Shown one piece after another: positions 32,252 through 41,562 of a DNA stretch of 48,108 bases. Made by a program: the position numbers and the translations under genes. The notes below the pieces were generated by a model, which was not told where the DNA came from, did not search any database, and saw only the letters and a list, made by a program, of their open reading frames with translations. Position 1 is the first letter of the stretch. Each line of letters opens with the position of its first letter. Source of the stretch: a virus; IMG/VR virus record IMGVR_UViG_3300031972_003249, positions 1 through 48,108 of that record. One strand, given 5' to 3'.

Positions 32252-33338
32252 TGCACCTGAAATCGAGCTGGATGGCAAGATTTACGACGACTGGCAAAAA
32301 TGCTCGTTCAATTTTTCGATCAGCGATATTGCCAATTCCTTTGCATTGACTACACCGGATTTCACACCGGACCACGGCGAAGATTTGGCCGTAAAGGCCC
32401 GGTTTGGTGATCACGAATTGCTGACTGGCTGGCTTGAGGAAATCGACAATTCGACCGTGCCTGATCAAGAAGGGACCCGGCTGAGCGGGCGATCAAAGGC
32501 GGGTGATCTGGTCGATTGTTCGGCGATCGTACCGGGTGGGGAATATCATAACCTTTCGCTGCTTGAGGCTTGTGCCGATCTTTGCAAGCCATTTGGTATC
32601 GCGGTGTCGGCGCTTGTTGATGTTGGCGATCGGTTTGATCGGATCAAGATCGAACAAGGCGAGGAAGTCAGTCAGGTGATTGACCGGATATGCCGCGAGC
32701 GTGGCCTGATGGCTTGGTCGGTGGGGTCTGGCGATATCGTTCTTGGTCGTCCGGGTTTCGCGCGGGCTCAAACGGATCTTCGGTACCGATATACGGGGTC
32801 CGGTCAGCTTCGAAGCGATAACAACATTATCGAGTTGTCGGCCAAACTGACCAAAGCCAACCGGCATTCGAAGCTGATCATGCGGTCGCAGGGGCAAACC
32901 AGTGATGATGATTTTGGTATTGCCGCCGCCCAGTCCGAGGCCGCGGCGGTCGATGACGCGGTTCGTCGGTATCGGCCCAAGGTCCTGACAAGCGATGGGG
33001 CCGGGTCGTCCGATCAGCTTCGTCAGCGTGTTAATTGGGAAATGGCACGCCGGATCGGTAAATCAACCGCCATCACGTATCAATGCGAAGGTTGGCAACA
33101 GGTTCCGGGCGGGGACATCTGGCGCCCAGGTTTGCTGGTTGCCGTCGAAGATCAGAAAAACAAAATCGCCGAGGAAATGCTGATCGTTTCGGTGGGGCTG
33201 ACGCTTGATGAAGACAAGGGCGGTTATCGCACATCCCTGTCGGTTGAGCCGCCCGCTGCTTGGGTGCCAAAGCCGAACTTTGAAAAGGTTGACGGGGATG
33301 CGCAATATGCGGCACTTCGCCGCGCGGTAAGGGGTTAA
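32244..33338 (+). CDS. Baseplate hub protein (Mu gpP / gpD-like)
   Basis: The 364-residue product has the gp27-like hub pattern (LDGKIYDDWQKCSFNFSIS, GDLVDCSAIV, ICRERGLMAWSVGSGDIVLGRPG). It should form the trimeric hub linking tail tube and spike. ATG 32244 lies within the end of the gpN gene. The upstream in-frame extension is a shadow. Confidence 0.85.
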   Translation: MVDAPEIELDGKIYDDWQKCSFNFSISDIANSFALTTPDFTPDHGEDLAVKARFGDHELLTGWLEEIDNSTVPDQEGTRLSGRSKAGDLVDCSAIVPGGEYHNLSLLEACADLCKPFGIAVSALVDVGDRFDRIKIEQGEEVSQVIDRICRERGLMAWSVGSGDIVLGRPGFARAQTDLRYRYTGSGQLRSDNNIIELSAKLTKANRHSKLIMRSQGQTSDDDFGIAAAQSEAAAVDDAVRRYRPKVLTSDGAGSSDQLRQRVNWEMARRIGKSTAITYQCEGWQQVPGGDIWRPGLLVAVEDQKNKIAEEMLIVSVGLTLDEDKGGYRTSLSVEPPAAWVPKPNFEKVDGDAQYAALRRAVRG

Positions 33339-33342
33339 TTGC

Positions 33343-33975
33343 ATGTCTGATGGCCTGTTTCAGCGGCTTTCGCGTCGCGTGGAAAACATGCTCTTTCGGG
33401 CGGTTATTCGGTATGCCAAGCAGACCAGCCGGGGCGGGGCGATCATTGCACAGGTCGCGGGGCGATCCGGTGACACGCTTGATGATGTGGTTGTTTTCGA
33501 GGGTTATGGGTTTAGCCATCGGCCCCTGCCTGCTGATGCGAATGGGCAGGGTGCGGAAACGATCGTATTGCAGCTAGAGCGCAATATGGCTGTCGCCCTG
33601 CCGCCAATGGATCGTCGTCACCGGTCGAAGTCTGGTGTCGTCGAGCCGGGTGAGGTCGGTCTTTATGATGATCAGGGGCAGCGCATAACCCTTAAAAGAG
33701 GTCGTAAAATCATAATTGATGGGGCTGATTTCCTTGATGTGTTGATCGCGACAAAGGTGCTGGTTGATTGCCCGGATGTTGAATTCACCGGAAATGTGAA
33801 AATTGGTGGCAACCTAGAAGTTGCCGGATCAACCGTCGTTGGTGGCGACATCACCGATCAGGCCGCATCCGGTAATGCGCGAACCGTCGCGGGTATGCGC
33901 GAGGTTTATAACGATCACAACCATCCTGAAAACGACAATAACGGTCCAACCGACCCGCCTAATCAGGGGATGTAA
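33343..33975 (+). CDS. Baseplate spike protein (Mu gp45-like, gpV)
   Basis: The 210-residue protein has an OB-fold N-terminal part (HRPLPADANGQGAETIVL), a beta-helical repeat stretch (VEFTGNVKIGGNLEVAGSTVVGG) and a C-terminal H-N-H motif (YNDHNHPEN) that binds iron at the spike tip in P2/Mu relatives. It forms the membrane-piercing needle. Confidence 0.9.
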   Translation: MSDGLFQRLSRRVENMLFRAVIRYAKQTSRGGAIIAQVAGRSGDTLDDVVVFEGYGFSHRPLPADANGQGAETIVLQLERNMAVALPPMDRRHRSKSGVVEPGEVGLYDDQGQRITLKRGRKIIIDGADFLDVLIATKVLVDCPDVEFTGNVKIGGNLEVAGSTVVGGDITDQAASGNARTVAGMREVYNDHNHPENDNNGPTDPPNQGM

Positions 33976-33977
33976 CT

Positions 33978-34469
33978 ATGTCCAATCTGCATACCGACAT
34001 GGCGATCCGTTATGACACGGATCGGCGCCGGTTCGACCTGGCTTTGTTAACAGGTGAAACGCCGACCATTCAAACCGATCACGGTTTGGAAACCGCCGTC
34101 AACGCGGCCCTCTTTACCGATGGTCGCGCCCGCGAAGATGATGTTTTGCCAGACGGGACAGATCGTCGTGGTTTCTGGGGCGAGGCTTGGCCGTCCGTCG
34201 GTGGCTTCAAATTAGGGTCGCGCCTGTGGCTTCTGGATCGCGAAATCATCACCAGTCAGACGGTTGCGCGTGTTCGGGAATATGGCACTGAGGCATTGCA
34301 GTTTTTAACGAAAATCGGTGTCGCGCAGTCCGCCGTGTTTGATGCCGTTCGGGATCGTAATGCGGGCCGGTGGGTGATCTCTGGCCATGCGGTAATCAAG
34401 CGGCCCACGGGGCAGATTTTTGAGCGGCGCTATGCTGATATTTGGCAGTGGATGGATCGCAATTCATGA
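33978..34469 (+). CDS. Baseplate wedge protein (Mu gp46-like)
   Basis: The 163-residue product has the gp46/gpW25-like pattern: an early LLTGETPTIQTDHGLETAVNAALFTDGRA segment (quoted in part: ETAVNAALFTDGRA) and GGFKLGSRLWLLDRE. It belongs to the wedge region and overlaps the next gene (ATGA). Confidence 0.85.
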   Translation: MSNLHTDMAIRYDTDRRRFDLALLTGETPTIQTDHGLETAVNAALFTDGRAREDDVLPDGTDRRGFWGEAWPSVGGFKLGSRLWLLDREIITSQTVARVREYGTEALQFLTKIGVAQSAVFDAVRDRNAGRWVISGHAVIKRPTGQIFERRYADIWQWMDRNS

Positions 34470-35560
34470 ACAAGTTGACCGGTTTCACAGTCCCGACCTT
34501 TGAGGCCCTTCGCGGGCAATCCGGGTCACATTACGAGGCGCGTCTGGGGCAGGGCGTCACGCTCGGACAGGGGCCGGTTGCCGTCATGCCATACATCGAT
34601 GGCATGCTGGCGAACGGCGCTTATGGCTACCTTGATCATATTGCATCTCAGACGATGGTTCTCTGGGCGACGGGTGAAAATCTGGATGGTCACGGTTTTA
34701 CATTTGACGTGAAACGTATTCAGGCATCTCGCGCGACGGGCAATGTCATCTTTAGTGGAGTTGCCGGGGCGGGTATTGATGCCAATCAGGTGCTTCGGGA
34801 TTCGGCTGGTGTCGAGTTCAAGGTGATTGATGGTGTGGTTCTGGATGAAGCCGGTCAGGCTGTTGCGAATGTGAAAGCTTCCGTTCCGGGTGCTAACGGA
34901 AACCTTCTTGAAGGGGCTTCCCTTACCCTCGTTAACCCGGTTGATGGTGTTGATCCGGTTGCGACCGTTGCTGCTGGTGGTTTTGCGGGAGGGGCGGATA
35001 AGGAAAAGGACGGGCGCCCGGGTGTTATCGAGCACTATCGGGAAAGAATTCTAAAAGAAATTTCCATGCCGCCGCATGGCGGTGCCGGTGGCGATTATGA
35101 AAAATGGGCCAAGGAAGTTCCCGGCGTTACCCGTGTTTGGGTTGCGCGCCGCGAAATGGGCATGGGGACGGTCACTGTTCGCTTCATGATGGATGTTCTG
35201 CGGGCGTCCGATGGTGGTATTCCAACGGCGGCTGATGTTGCGCTGGTTCAATCCTATATTGATGCGCGCCGTCCAACCACTGCCGATGTTTATGTTGTGG
35301 CGCCTATTCCGAAGTCGCTGGCGATTACTATCATGGGGCTTGATCCGGATACGCCTGCGGTTCGCAGTTCAATAACCGCCGAGCTTCTTGACATGATCTT
35401 CCGTCGTGGTCAGCCCGGGGTGACTTTAAGTCGAAGCTGGATCACTGAAGCAATTGCGATTTCTGCAGGTGAGGGGCGGCACAAGGTTACTGCTCCTGCC
35501 GACGATGTGGCACATGCGATCGGCGAAATCCCGGTCCTTGGGGTGGTCAGTTATGATTGA
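34466..35560 (+). CDS. Baseplate J protein (Mu gp47-like)
   Basis: The 364-residue product contains the baseplate J signature (ILKEISMPPHGGAGGDYEKWA ... VTRVWVARREMGMGTVTV) preceded by Gly-rich strands. It forms the baseplate wedge that transmits contraction. ATG 34466 overlaps the gp46 stop. Confidence 0.88.
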   Translation: MNKLTGFTVPTFEALRGQSGSHYEARLGQGVTLGQGPVAVMPYIDGMLANGAYGYLDHIASQTMVLWATGENLDGHGFTFDVKRIQASRATGNVIFSGVAGAGIDANQVLRDSAGVEFKVIDGVVLDEAGQAVANVKASVPGANGNLLEGASLTLVNPVDGVDPVATVAAGGFAGGADKEKDGRPGVIEHYRERILKEISMPPHGGAGGDYEKWAKEVPGVTRVWVARREMGMGTVTVRFMMDVLRASDGGIPTAADVALVQSYIDARRPTTADVYVVAPIPKSLAITIMGLDPDTPAVRSSITAELLDMIFRRGQPGVTLSRSWITEAIAISAGEGRHKVTAPADDVAHAIGEIPVLGVVSYD

Positions 35561-36206
35561 TGACAGGCTTGAGGCTTATGCCGATATTGTCGCATCGGCC
35601 ATGCCCCCGGGTGCAGCTTGGCAGGGGTTTCGCGATTACGATGGGGTTGGCCGGGATTTCCTGCGTGCCAAGTGTTCGACATGGGTTGAAGTTGATCTGG
35701 CTGCTGACCGCTTGGTCATTGAAAGCCAGCCTGCGCGCGCCATCGAAATGCTGGCCGATCACGAAACTCAGGTCGGCCTGCCCGATTGTTGCTTCCAAAC
35801 ATCTGGCCTGCCGATCGAGGATCGCCGTGCTGCGGTTCTGACACGCTATCGGGCGCGTGGTGGTCAAAGCCCGGGCTACTTCATCGGGCTTGCCGAAACT
35901 CTCGGATATCAGACGGCAATTGTCGAATATCGTCCGTTCATGGTTGGCATAAGCCAGGTGGGCGGTGCCAATACATCGGGAAACAAAGACAGCGTGCGCT
36001 ATGACATGCTGGGCGCGACTGCTGATATGCGGGCGTGGTGGCGTATGCGCGTGCTGGGGCCGCGGGTGACGTGGTTCCGGGTCGGTGTCTCGACATTGGG
36101 TCAGGACCCGCTTGCGCGAATATCGCGCGCAGAAGATTTGGAATGTCTCTTGGGTCGGTACATGCCGGCCCATTCTTTTTTGACCATGTCTTATGAAGGT
36201 GAGTGA
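35553..36206 (+). CDS. Tail protein (Mu gp48-like, DUF2313)
   Basis: The 217-residue product starts at ATG 35553 within the end of the J gene. It has the gp48/YmfQ pattern (LPPGAAW-like MPPGAAWQGF, LPDCCF, RRAAVLTRYRARGGQSPGYF) and C-terminal CLLGRYMPAHS. In Mu-like phages it joins the baseplate to the fibres. Confidence 0.85.
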   Translation: MIDDRLEAYADIVASAMPPGAAWQGFRDYDGVGRDFLRAKCSTWVEVDLAADRLVIESQPARAIEMLADHETQVGLPDCCFQTSGLPIEDRRAAVLTRYRARGGQSPGYFIGLAETLGYQTAIVEYRPFMVGISQVGGANTSGNKDSVRYDMLGATADMRAWWRMRVLGPRVTWFRVGVSTLGQDPLARISRAEDLECLLGRYMPAHSFLTMSYEGE

Positions 36207-36805
36207 TGCAGTATCAGCCGCCAGTTAATGGCAATCTTGCCGATCCCAATCGTCCTTACGTCAACCCGGACCCGTCAAACAGTATAGAGGGTTCTGTTCC
36301 GCCTGCGGAGGCGATTGAGCATCCGATGCGCGAGATTGTTGAGGTGATTACCTATTTCCTCGGCACCGACGCAAACCCGCTACCGGCGACCGAGGCTGAT
36401 CTTCAGCAATTGCGCAAGGCGATCCAGCAGGCGGTTACGGATGGCACAAGCGATGCCTTGCGTCGCACTGTCTCAGCGACCCTTGGTGCTGGCTTCTGGA
36501 CTATCCGCGTTCCGGCAACTCTTGCTGCAGGTGAAGTGTCGTTCAATCCGGCCCTTGGTAACCGCTTCACCCTGACCGCGACCGAGGCCCTGACCATCAC
36601 GGCACCCGACCCGATGCCTGCCGGTGGTTCGGCGCGGTTGGAACTGACGATGGATGCTGTTGGAAATCACGGGATTGCTTGGGGGCCGGAATTCCGCATC
36701 AACAACGGTGCGATCAACAGCGAGCCGAACGCGGTCAACCTGATCCATATGGAATTCAGTGGTGCCGTGATTGACGTGCATATCACCCAGCGGGCGGAGG
36801 CGTAA
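36206..36805 (+). CDS. Tail fibre/collar protein
   Basis: The 199-residue product begins with a Pro/Asn-rich segment (MQYQPPVNGNLADPNRPYV) and ends with beta strands of the form F-T-L-T-A-T-E-A-L-T-I-T-A-P. This resembles short tail-fibre or baseplate-distal proteins. ATG 36206 shares TGATG with the previous gene. Host receptor contact is inferred from position. Confidence 0.65.
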   Translation: MQYQPPVNGNLADPNRPYVNPDPSNSIEGSVPPAEAIEHPMREIVEVITYFLGTDANPLPATEADLQQLRKAIQQAVTDGTSDALRRTVSATLGAGFWTIRVPATLAAGEVSFNPALGNRFTLTATEALTITAPDPMPAGGSARLELTMDAVGNHGIAWGPEFRINNGAINSEPNAVNLIHMEFSGAVIDVHITQRAEA

Positions 36806-36808
36806 TCA

Positions 36809-39121
36809 ATGTCGATCCTTTTTGACAATCCGCCCCCGGCAATCGGCTGTGGCGACCCCGGTGATCCGATTGATTTTGCATGTCTGTTTAATGGTTCATC
36901 GGCGACACCTGCCTATTTGCGTCGCGCGCCCGGCACCGCATCGCCGATCTATAAAATCGCAATTTCGGTGTGGGCCAAAACTGTTTTTTTCGGCGGTTCT
37001 GTCGGGCCGTTTCTCACCGCAGGGCTTTCCTCTGCTGCTTCACAATGGGTCATGTCAAACAACATCGGTCGGGGTGATGGCGGCGTCACCAATACAGCAT
37101 CAATTGCACCATCGCATCGTGACCCGGCAGGTTGGGGCCACTACCTGATCAAGGCGAACGTAACGCCTGGAACCGCACTTGCTGACCGTGCAGCTTTCAC
37201 GGCGAACGGGGTCACATTCACTCTCGCGTCGAACCTGATGGATGATGGCGTAGCATTGCGGCTTCTTGACCCGCAGTACTGGCAGGCTATCGGCGCAAAT
37301 TTGAATTCAAGCGGTTCCCTGATTGATGGGAACCAAAGCGTCTATGTCTCAGAGTTTATCGCGATTACGGGTGATGCTGTCGATGCCGTATCCGCTTACG
37401 ATTTCGGCTACTTCAATTCTGATGGGGATTGGGTGCCTAAAGCCTTTTACGGCAAGGGGCTTGGTGCGGCTGTTTATGGAGCCAACGGTTGCCACCTCGA
37501 TTTCGGTGATGCACTGGACCTTGGCAAAGATGTGTCCGGCAATGGCAACCATTTCACAGCCGTTGGCCTGACGGTCGATAATCAGTTCACGGATACCCCG
37601 ACGAACAATTTCGCCGTTGGCAACCCGCTGGATGCGCCCACGCCAGCCGGGAGGATTTTGTCGGAAGGTAACACAGCGTGGCAGCCCGCGCATAATCCGG
37701 GTGAAGGGCATATTGCCGCATCCATGCTAATCCCGGCTGGAAAATATTACTGGGAGGTTCTGGTCGAGATTGGCGCACCATTCTCACCCAGCACCATTGT
37801 TCCAGCTATCGGTTTCGCACATCGTTCTGTGGCTGTTAACGAAGCTAATGGGGCTGCCAATGGGCTTTTCCACTATCATTCTAATGGCAATCTTGTTGCC
37901 AATCCATGGGGCACCGACAGTGGGTATCCGTCGTGGACTGTTGATGATGTTGTCTCGGTTGCGATTGACCGGGAAACCGGGGATTGCTGGTTTGCCAAAA
38001 ACGGGGTCTGGATTTCCGGTGATCCGGTGGCTGGTACCGATCCGGCCTTTACCATCCCGGCAGACTGGCTTGACGGATTGCGGGCGTCTGTGCAGGACAG
38101 TGCGGCAAGCGGTGCAATCAAGGCAAAGGTCAATTTCGGTCAGTTCGCCTTTGACTATCCGGTGCCGGATGGCTTTCGGACGTTATCCACATCGGGTATG
38201 CCGTGCCCGGATATTATGAACCCGGATGATTATGTCACGACCCGCGAACGGGCTGGCGGTGCAGATATCACAGACCTGCCTTGGAACCCGACCATCGGCA
38301 AAACCTTCCATATGGCAAAGCGCCTTGATGGTGTTTCGAACTTCCGGGTTTCCTGCACTGTCTTGGGCGACAATCTTGCGATCAATTGCAATGTTGGCGG
38401 TGCCGAGGTCGCAAGCAGCCTTTCCTTCACGGCGGGCGGCATTTCGGTTGGTGCGGATGCGGAATATCAGGGGCAGGTTTTGCACCAATTCTGGCGGGCC
38501 AGCCCCAAGGCCGGTGCGGATTTTGTGGTAGTCGAACACGTCAACGGGACACCCACCGTCTTTGCGCAGGCCACTGGCGGGCTTTTCGACTATGCCGAGG
38601 TTTATCCGCTATCGGGTGGCAACATCCGGGTATTCCACAAGGATATGGCCGCAGGTGCGTATCTGATCCTCAATGACAAGGGGACCACCACCGATGCGGG
38701 CTGGCTCACCCGCACGGCCAACACGGGTACGCTTGGCGCGCAAATGGCATCCGGTCGATACCTGATCCGCATGCATCGCATAGTGCCGCAATTCTGTGCT
38801 GTGACCAGCGGCAAGGGCACTGGTGTTGTCGATGGCATGTTCGTTCCAATGGATTTCGAACCGCGCATCTTCGTCGGCAAGGACGCATCGGACGGACTTT
38901 ATAACTGGGCGATGTATTGCTCCGATATTTCATCGGGCAACCCGGTTTCCGATGCCTTGCGGTTCAACCTTGATACCGCCGTCGTTTCCGCTGTTCCCGT
39001 CGATATGAACAGCAGCGGCGGGAAGGCGCGAAACGCCGACAATTTCATCAACAAGCTGAACGCCACATACCGGTGCATTGCGTGGGCCAAAACGCCCGGC
39101 AAGTTCGCACGTGCGCGATAA
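36809..39121 (+). CDS. Large tail fibre with SPRY-like domain
   Basis: The 770-residue beta-rich protein contains a SPRY/concanavalin-like domain (about 290-465: YYWEVLVEIG, SVAIDRETGDCWFAKNGVW, NFGQFAFDYPVPDGF) used by phage fibres to bind surface ligands. The C-terminal 250 residues (DASDGLYNWAMYC ... YRCIAWAKTPGKFARAR) resemble a recurrent fibre-end domain (DUF7483-like). It is the best candidate for host receptor binding. Confidence 0.8.
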   Translation: MSILFDNPPPAIGCGDPGDPIDFACLFNGSSATPAYLRRAPGTASPIYKIAISVWAKTVFFGGSVGPFLTAGLSSAASQWVMSNNIGRGDGGVTNTASIAPSHRDPAGWGHYLIKANVTPGTALADRAAFTANGVTFTLASNLMDDGVALRLLDPQYWQAIGANLNSSGSLIDGNQSVYVSEFIAITGDAVDAVSAYDFGYFNSDGDWVPKAFYGKGLGAAVYGANGCHLDFGDALDLGKDVSGNGNHFTAVGLTVDNQFTDTPTNNFAVGNPLDAPTPAGRILSEGNTAWQPAHNPGEGHIAASMLIPAGKYYWEVLVEIGAPFSPSTIVPAIGFAHRSVAVNEANGAANGLFHYHSNGNLVANPWGTDSGYPSWTVDDVVSVAIDRETGDCWFAKNGVWISGDPVAGTDPAFTIPADWLDGLRASVQDSAASGAIKAKVNFGQFAFDYPVPDGFRTLSTSGMPCPDIMNPDDYVTTRERAGGADITDLPWNPTIGKTFHMAKRLDGVSNFRVSCTVLGDNLAINCNVGGAEVASSLSFTAGGISVGADAEYQGQVLHQFWRASPKAGADFVVVEHVNGTPTVFAQATGGLFDYAEVYPLSGGNIRVFHKDMAAGAYLILNDKGTTTDAGWLTRTANTGTLGAQMASGRYLIRMHRIVPQFCAVTSGKGTGVVDGMFVPMDFEPRIFVGKDASDGLYNWAMYCSDISSGNPVSDALRFNLDTAVVSAVPVDMNSSGGKARNADNFINKLNATYRCIAWAKTPGKFARAR

Positions 39122-39135
39122 TCAGGAGACAGACC

Positions 39136-39819
39136 ATGACTGCGCTTTATGCGATTTGTGACGATCAGTGGGCTTTGGTCAAAACGGCCAGCAGCCCGAT
39201 GGGCCTCAAGGCAGAAACCGGCAAAACCTACAGCAATGCCGCCTTGGCATCGGTCGAGGATTTGCGGGACAACTTCGTTCTGGTGATTGATCAGGGCACC
39301 AAGCCCGATCAGGAATGGCAGACGGTGATCGGCAACCCGACCGTTGTGATTGATGGTGATCCAGAAGCCCCGGAAACGATGACCGCCACACTGCAATATT
39401 CCACCCAGCCGATCAGCCTTGAAGCGGCGAAGGCGAAGCTGAAAGAGCGGGCCAAGAAGTGCAAATTTGAACGCATGGATGCTGGTGTCGAGTTCGAGCT
39501 TGGCGGGACGACATACGTTGCCCAGACAGACAGCGAAAGCCGGGCTTTGCTGATGGCCGTTTACTTCAATGCTCTTGCGGGTGGCCTGCCTGACGGACGC
39601 AATTGGCGGTTCCGCGACAATTCCTATCCCCATCTAACCAGCGCGGAAATCATCGCGTTGGGCGAAGCTGTCAACGTGATGGTCGCCGCCTGTTTCGACC
39701 AGCAGGCTGCACATGATGCGGCGATTGATGCGCTGCCCGATCTGGATGCCTGCAAGGCATATAATTGTGCGACCGGGTATCCGGCGGAGCCTGATATTAC
39801 TGTCGTTCCTGAAATCTAG
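39136..39819 (+). CDS. Tail fibre-associated protein, DUF4376-like C-terminus
   Basis: The 227-residue product has an N-terminal small domain and a C-terminal region (KFERMDAGVEFELGGTTYVAQTDSESR) that resembles DUF4376, often found in fibre assembly proteins. It follows the fibre gene and precedes a terminator, as fibre chaperones do. Start ATG 39136 follows AGGAGA. Confidence 0.7.
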   Translation: MTALYAICDDQWALVKTASSPMGLKAETGKTYSNAALASVEDLRDNFVLVIDQGTKPDQEWQTVIGNPTVVIDGDPEAPETMTATLQYSTQPISLEAAKAKLKERAKKCKFERMDAGVEFELGGTTYVAQTDSESRALLMAVYFNALAGGLPDGRNWRFRDNSYPHLTSAEIIALGEAVNVMVAACFDQQAAHDAAIDALPDLDACKAYNCATGYPAEPDITVVPEI

Positions 39820-39844
39820 TTGCCTCAATCACGCCCGTTTCAGT

Positions 39845-39869
39845 CAGTCGCCAATCGGCGGCTTTTTTT
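39845..39869 (+). terminator. Intrinsic terminator ending the tail module
   Basis: AGTCGCC and GGCGGCT form a 7-bp stem (one G-T pair) around AATC, followed by seven T residues to 39869. Confidence 0.85.
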
Positions 39870-39895
39870 ATGCCTGAATGGTAGGGGGTGCCGGC

Positions 39896-40225
39896 ATGGA
39901 CAAGCCGCCGCACGAGTTTGAGCCGCAATGGCTCGTGGCGTTAAAGCTTTGGTGGCCAGTAGCGGGGCTGACGATCTACGCCCGCATTCTTTGGCACCGG
40001 AACCTTGTTGCAAAAGGGTTTCGACGTTTTTGGGGGCGAGAGCTTTTGTGGGAGCTGGTCACCGCGGGGTTCTGTTTCGCCATTTCAATGGGGATCGCCG
40101 ATTACTTCGATCTCAGCATAACCGGCGCTTGTGCGGTCGGCACCTTCATCGGGTGGCTCGGTCCAAAGGGGCTGCAAGCCTTTCTGTTGGGCGCAATCAA
40201 ATCAGGAAATTCGAAAGGGGTCTGA
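39896..40225 (+). CDS. Holin (lambda/LydA-like family)
   Basis: The 109-residue protein has an N-terminal DKPPHEFEPQWL segment and three likely membrane segments (about 16-32, 53-70 and 76-98), matching class I phage holins. It should form lethal membrane lesions that release the lysis enzyme or trigger it. The start at 39896 follows AGGGGGT. It heads the lysis cluster. Confidence 0.75.
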   Translation: MDKPPHEFEPQWLVALKLWWPVAGLTIYARILWHRNLVAKGFRRFWGRELLWELVTAGFCFAISMGIADYFDLSITGACAVGTFIGWLGPKGLQAFLLGAIKSGNSKGV

Positions 40226-40226
40226 C

Positions 40227-40466
40227 ATGGATCAGATTGCATATGTGGCGCCGTCCATCGCGGCGGCGTCGGTTGTTCAACTCGTTCTGGCGCTGATTGC
40301 GTTTGTCATCGTGCGCTGGGTTCTCAAATGGCTCGACCGGATCATCGATTTTGATTTCAAAGGGTGGATTTCCAATGCGAATGACAATGCTGTGTCTAAT
40401 TATCTTGGTTACCGGATTCTGGCCGTCTGCATCTTGGTCGGGCTTATTGTTTCCGGATCGCTTTGA
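40227..40466 (+). CDS. Second small membrane protein of lysis cluster
   Basis: The 78-residue product has two hydrophobic helices (about 14-34 and 60-76) separated by a charged loop (KWLDRIIDFDFKGW). It may be an antiholin or a second holin. It overlaps the transglycosylase gene by 92 bp in another frame. Confidence 0.65.
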   Translation: MDQIAYVAPSIAAASVVQLVLALIAFVIVRWVLKWLDRIIDFDFKGWISNANDNAVSNYLGYRILAVCILVGLIVSGSL

Positions 40467-40947
40467 TCATGAATTCCGCCAGCACGCGGGGCGTTACCTG
40501 CCCGGGCTTGATTGGCGTCTCCTGAAAGCCCAGTGCTATCAGGAAAGTCTTTTGCGCCCGGATGCGGTTTCGCCCGTGGGTGCGCAGGGGCTTTGTCAAT
40601 TCATGCCCGGGACGTGGCGACAGGTTTCCGGGCAGATCGATCTGCCGCCCAATGCATCGGCCTTCATGCCGCAGCTCTCGATCCGGGCTGCGGCGTTTTA
40701 TATGGCGGGGCTTCGCGGTCAGTGGTCGGCAAAGCGGCCTGAATGGGATCGGCATAGCCTGGCGCTGGCCAGTTACAATGCCGGTCTGGGGCATCTTCTT
40801 TCGGCGCAGCGGGCATGTGGCGGTCCGTCGCTTTATCCGGAAATCATCGCATGTCTGCCCGATATCACCGGGCGGCATTCGCGTGAAACCATCACCTATG
40901 TTGACCGCATTTGGGGCTGGTACCGGCAAATGATCGGGGGTGGGTGA
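40375..40947 (+). CDS. Secreted lytic transglycosylase (SLT-type endolysin)
   Basis: The 190-residue product starts at ATG 40375 after AGGGTGG with a hydrophobic signal or SAR-type segment (MTMLCLIILVTGFW). The catalytic domain has Glu57 in CYQESLLRPDAVSPVGA and the QGLCQFMPGTW motif of family 1 lysozyme-like transglycosylases, plus ASYNAGLGH. It cleaves peptidoglycan during lysis. Export by Sec would make holin control partly independent of a pore. Confidence 0.88.
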   Translation: MRMTMLCLIILVTGFWPSASWSGLLFPDRFDHEFRQHAGRYLPGLDWRLLKAQCYQESLLRPDAVSPVGAQGLCQFMPGTWRQVSGQIDLPPNASAFMPQLSIRAAAFYMAGLRGQWSAKRPEWDRHSLALASYNAGLGHLLSAQRACGGPSLYPEIIACLPDITGRHSRETITYVDRIWGWYRQMIGGG

Positions 40948-41411
40948 TGCGAAATATCTTCAAGCTTGTGGCGGGTGCCTTCACCGGCGGCGGCATGATG
41001 TGGTGGTTCGTCGTGGGCGGGGTGGGATTGCTGTTTGCTGCGGTCAGTGTGCAGACCATTCGCCTTGATGGTGCGCAGGCGCGGATCGAGGCGGAGCAAA
41101 TGCGGTCGGTGCGATGGCGTGATGCCAGTATCGAAAACATGGAAACGATCAATCGGTTGCGGTTGGCCGGTGCCCGGATTGAGCGGGCATTGGCCGACGA
41201 ACGTGTCCGGCGATCCGGGGCGGAAGCCCGGTATCGCACTTTGATGGAGGGGGTGAATGATGCGCCGAATGATGGTTGTGTCGGGCCTGCTGTGGGTGGG
41301 CTTTTTGACAGGTTGCGGGACGACGCCAGAGCCGATCCGGACAACGGAATATATCTCGGCAACGGTACCGGGGGCCTTAACCGCCTGCAAGCCCGTTCCG
41401 GCGATCCCTGA
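40947..41411 (+). CDS. i-spanin-like protein (Rz)
   Basis: The 154-residue product has a single N-terminal membrane segment (about 18-36) followed by a charged coiled coil (RIEAEQMRSVRWRDASIENME ...), as in Rz inner-membrane spanins. It overlaps the endolysin stop, and the o-spanin gene starts within it in another frame. It would bridge to the outer-membrane partner to fuse membranes. Confidence 0.8.
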   Translation: MRNIFKLVAGAFTGGGMMWWFVVGGVGLLFAAVSVQTIRLDGAQARIEAEQMRSVRWRDASIENMETINRLRLAGARIERALADERVRRSGAEARYRTLMEGVNDAPNDGCVGPAVGGLFDRLRDDARADPDNGIYLGNGTGGLNRLQARSGDP

Positions 41412-41538
41412 TCCGCCGGTTACCGATAAAAAGGTTGGCCGGTATATCGTCGATCTGATCGATGCGCATGATGATTGCTATGGCAAAAACCGCAAGATCG
41501 GCGCGTTGTTCGGCCCGGATATACATTCCGGCCCGTAA
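41257..41538 (+). CDS. o-spanin lipoprotein (Rz1-like), embedded
   Basis: The 93-residue product has a lipoprotein signal ending L-T-G-C20, then a Pro-rich mature part (PVPAIPDPPV), typical of Rz1. It starts inside the i-spanin gene in a different frame after GGAGGGGG and extends past its end. The embedded or overlapping arrangement is usual for spanins. Confidence 0.85.
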   Translation: MMRRMMVVSGLLWVGFLTGCGTTPEPIRTTEYISATVPGALTACKPVPAIPDPPVTDKKVGRYIVDLIDAHDDCYGKNRKIGALFGPDIHSGP

Positions 41539-41562
41539 ATCGTGAATATGTTCCTATTTTAA

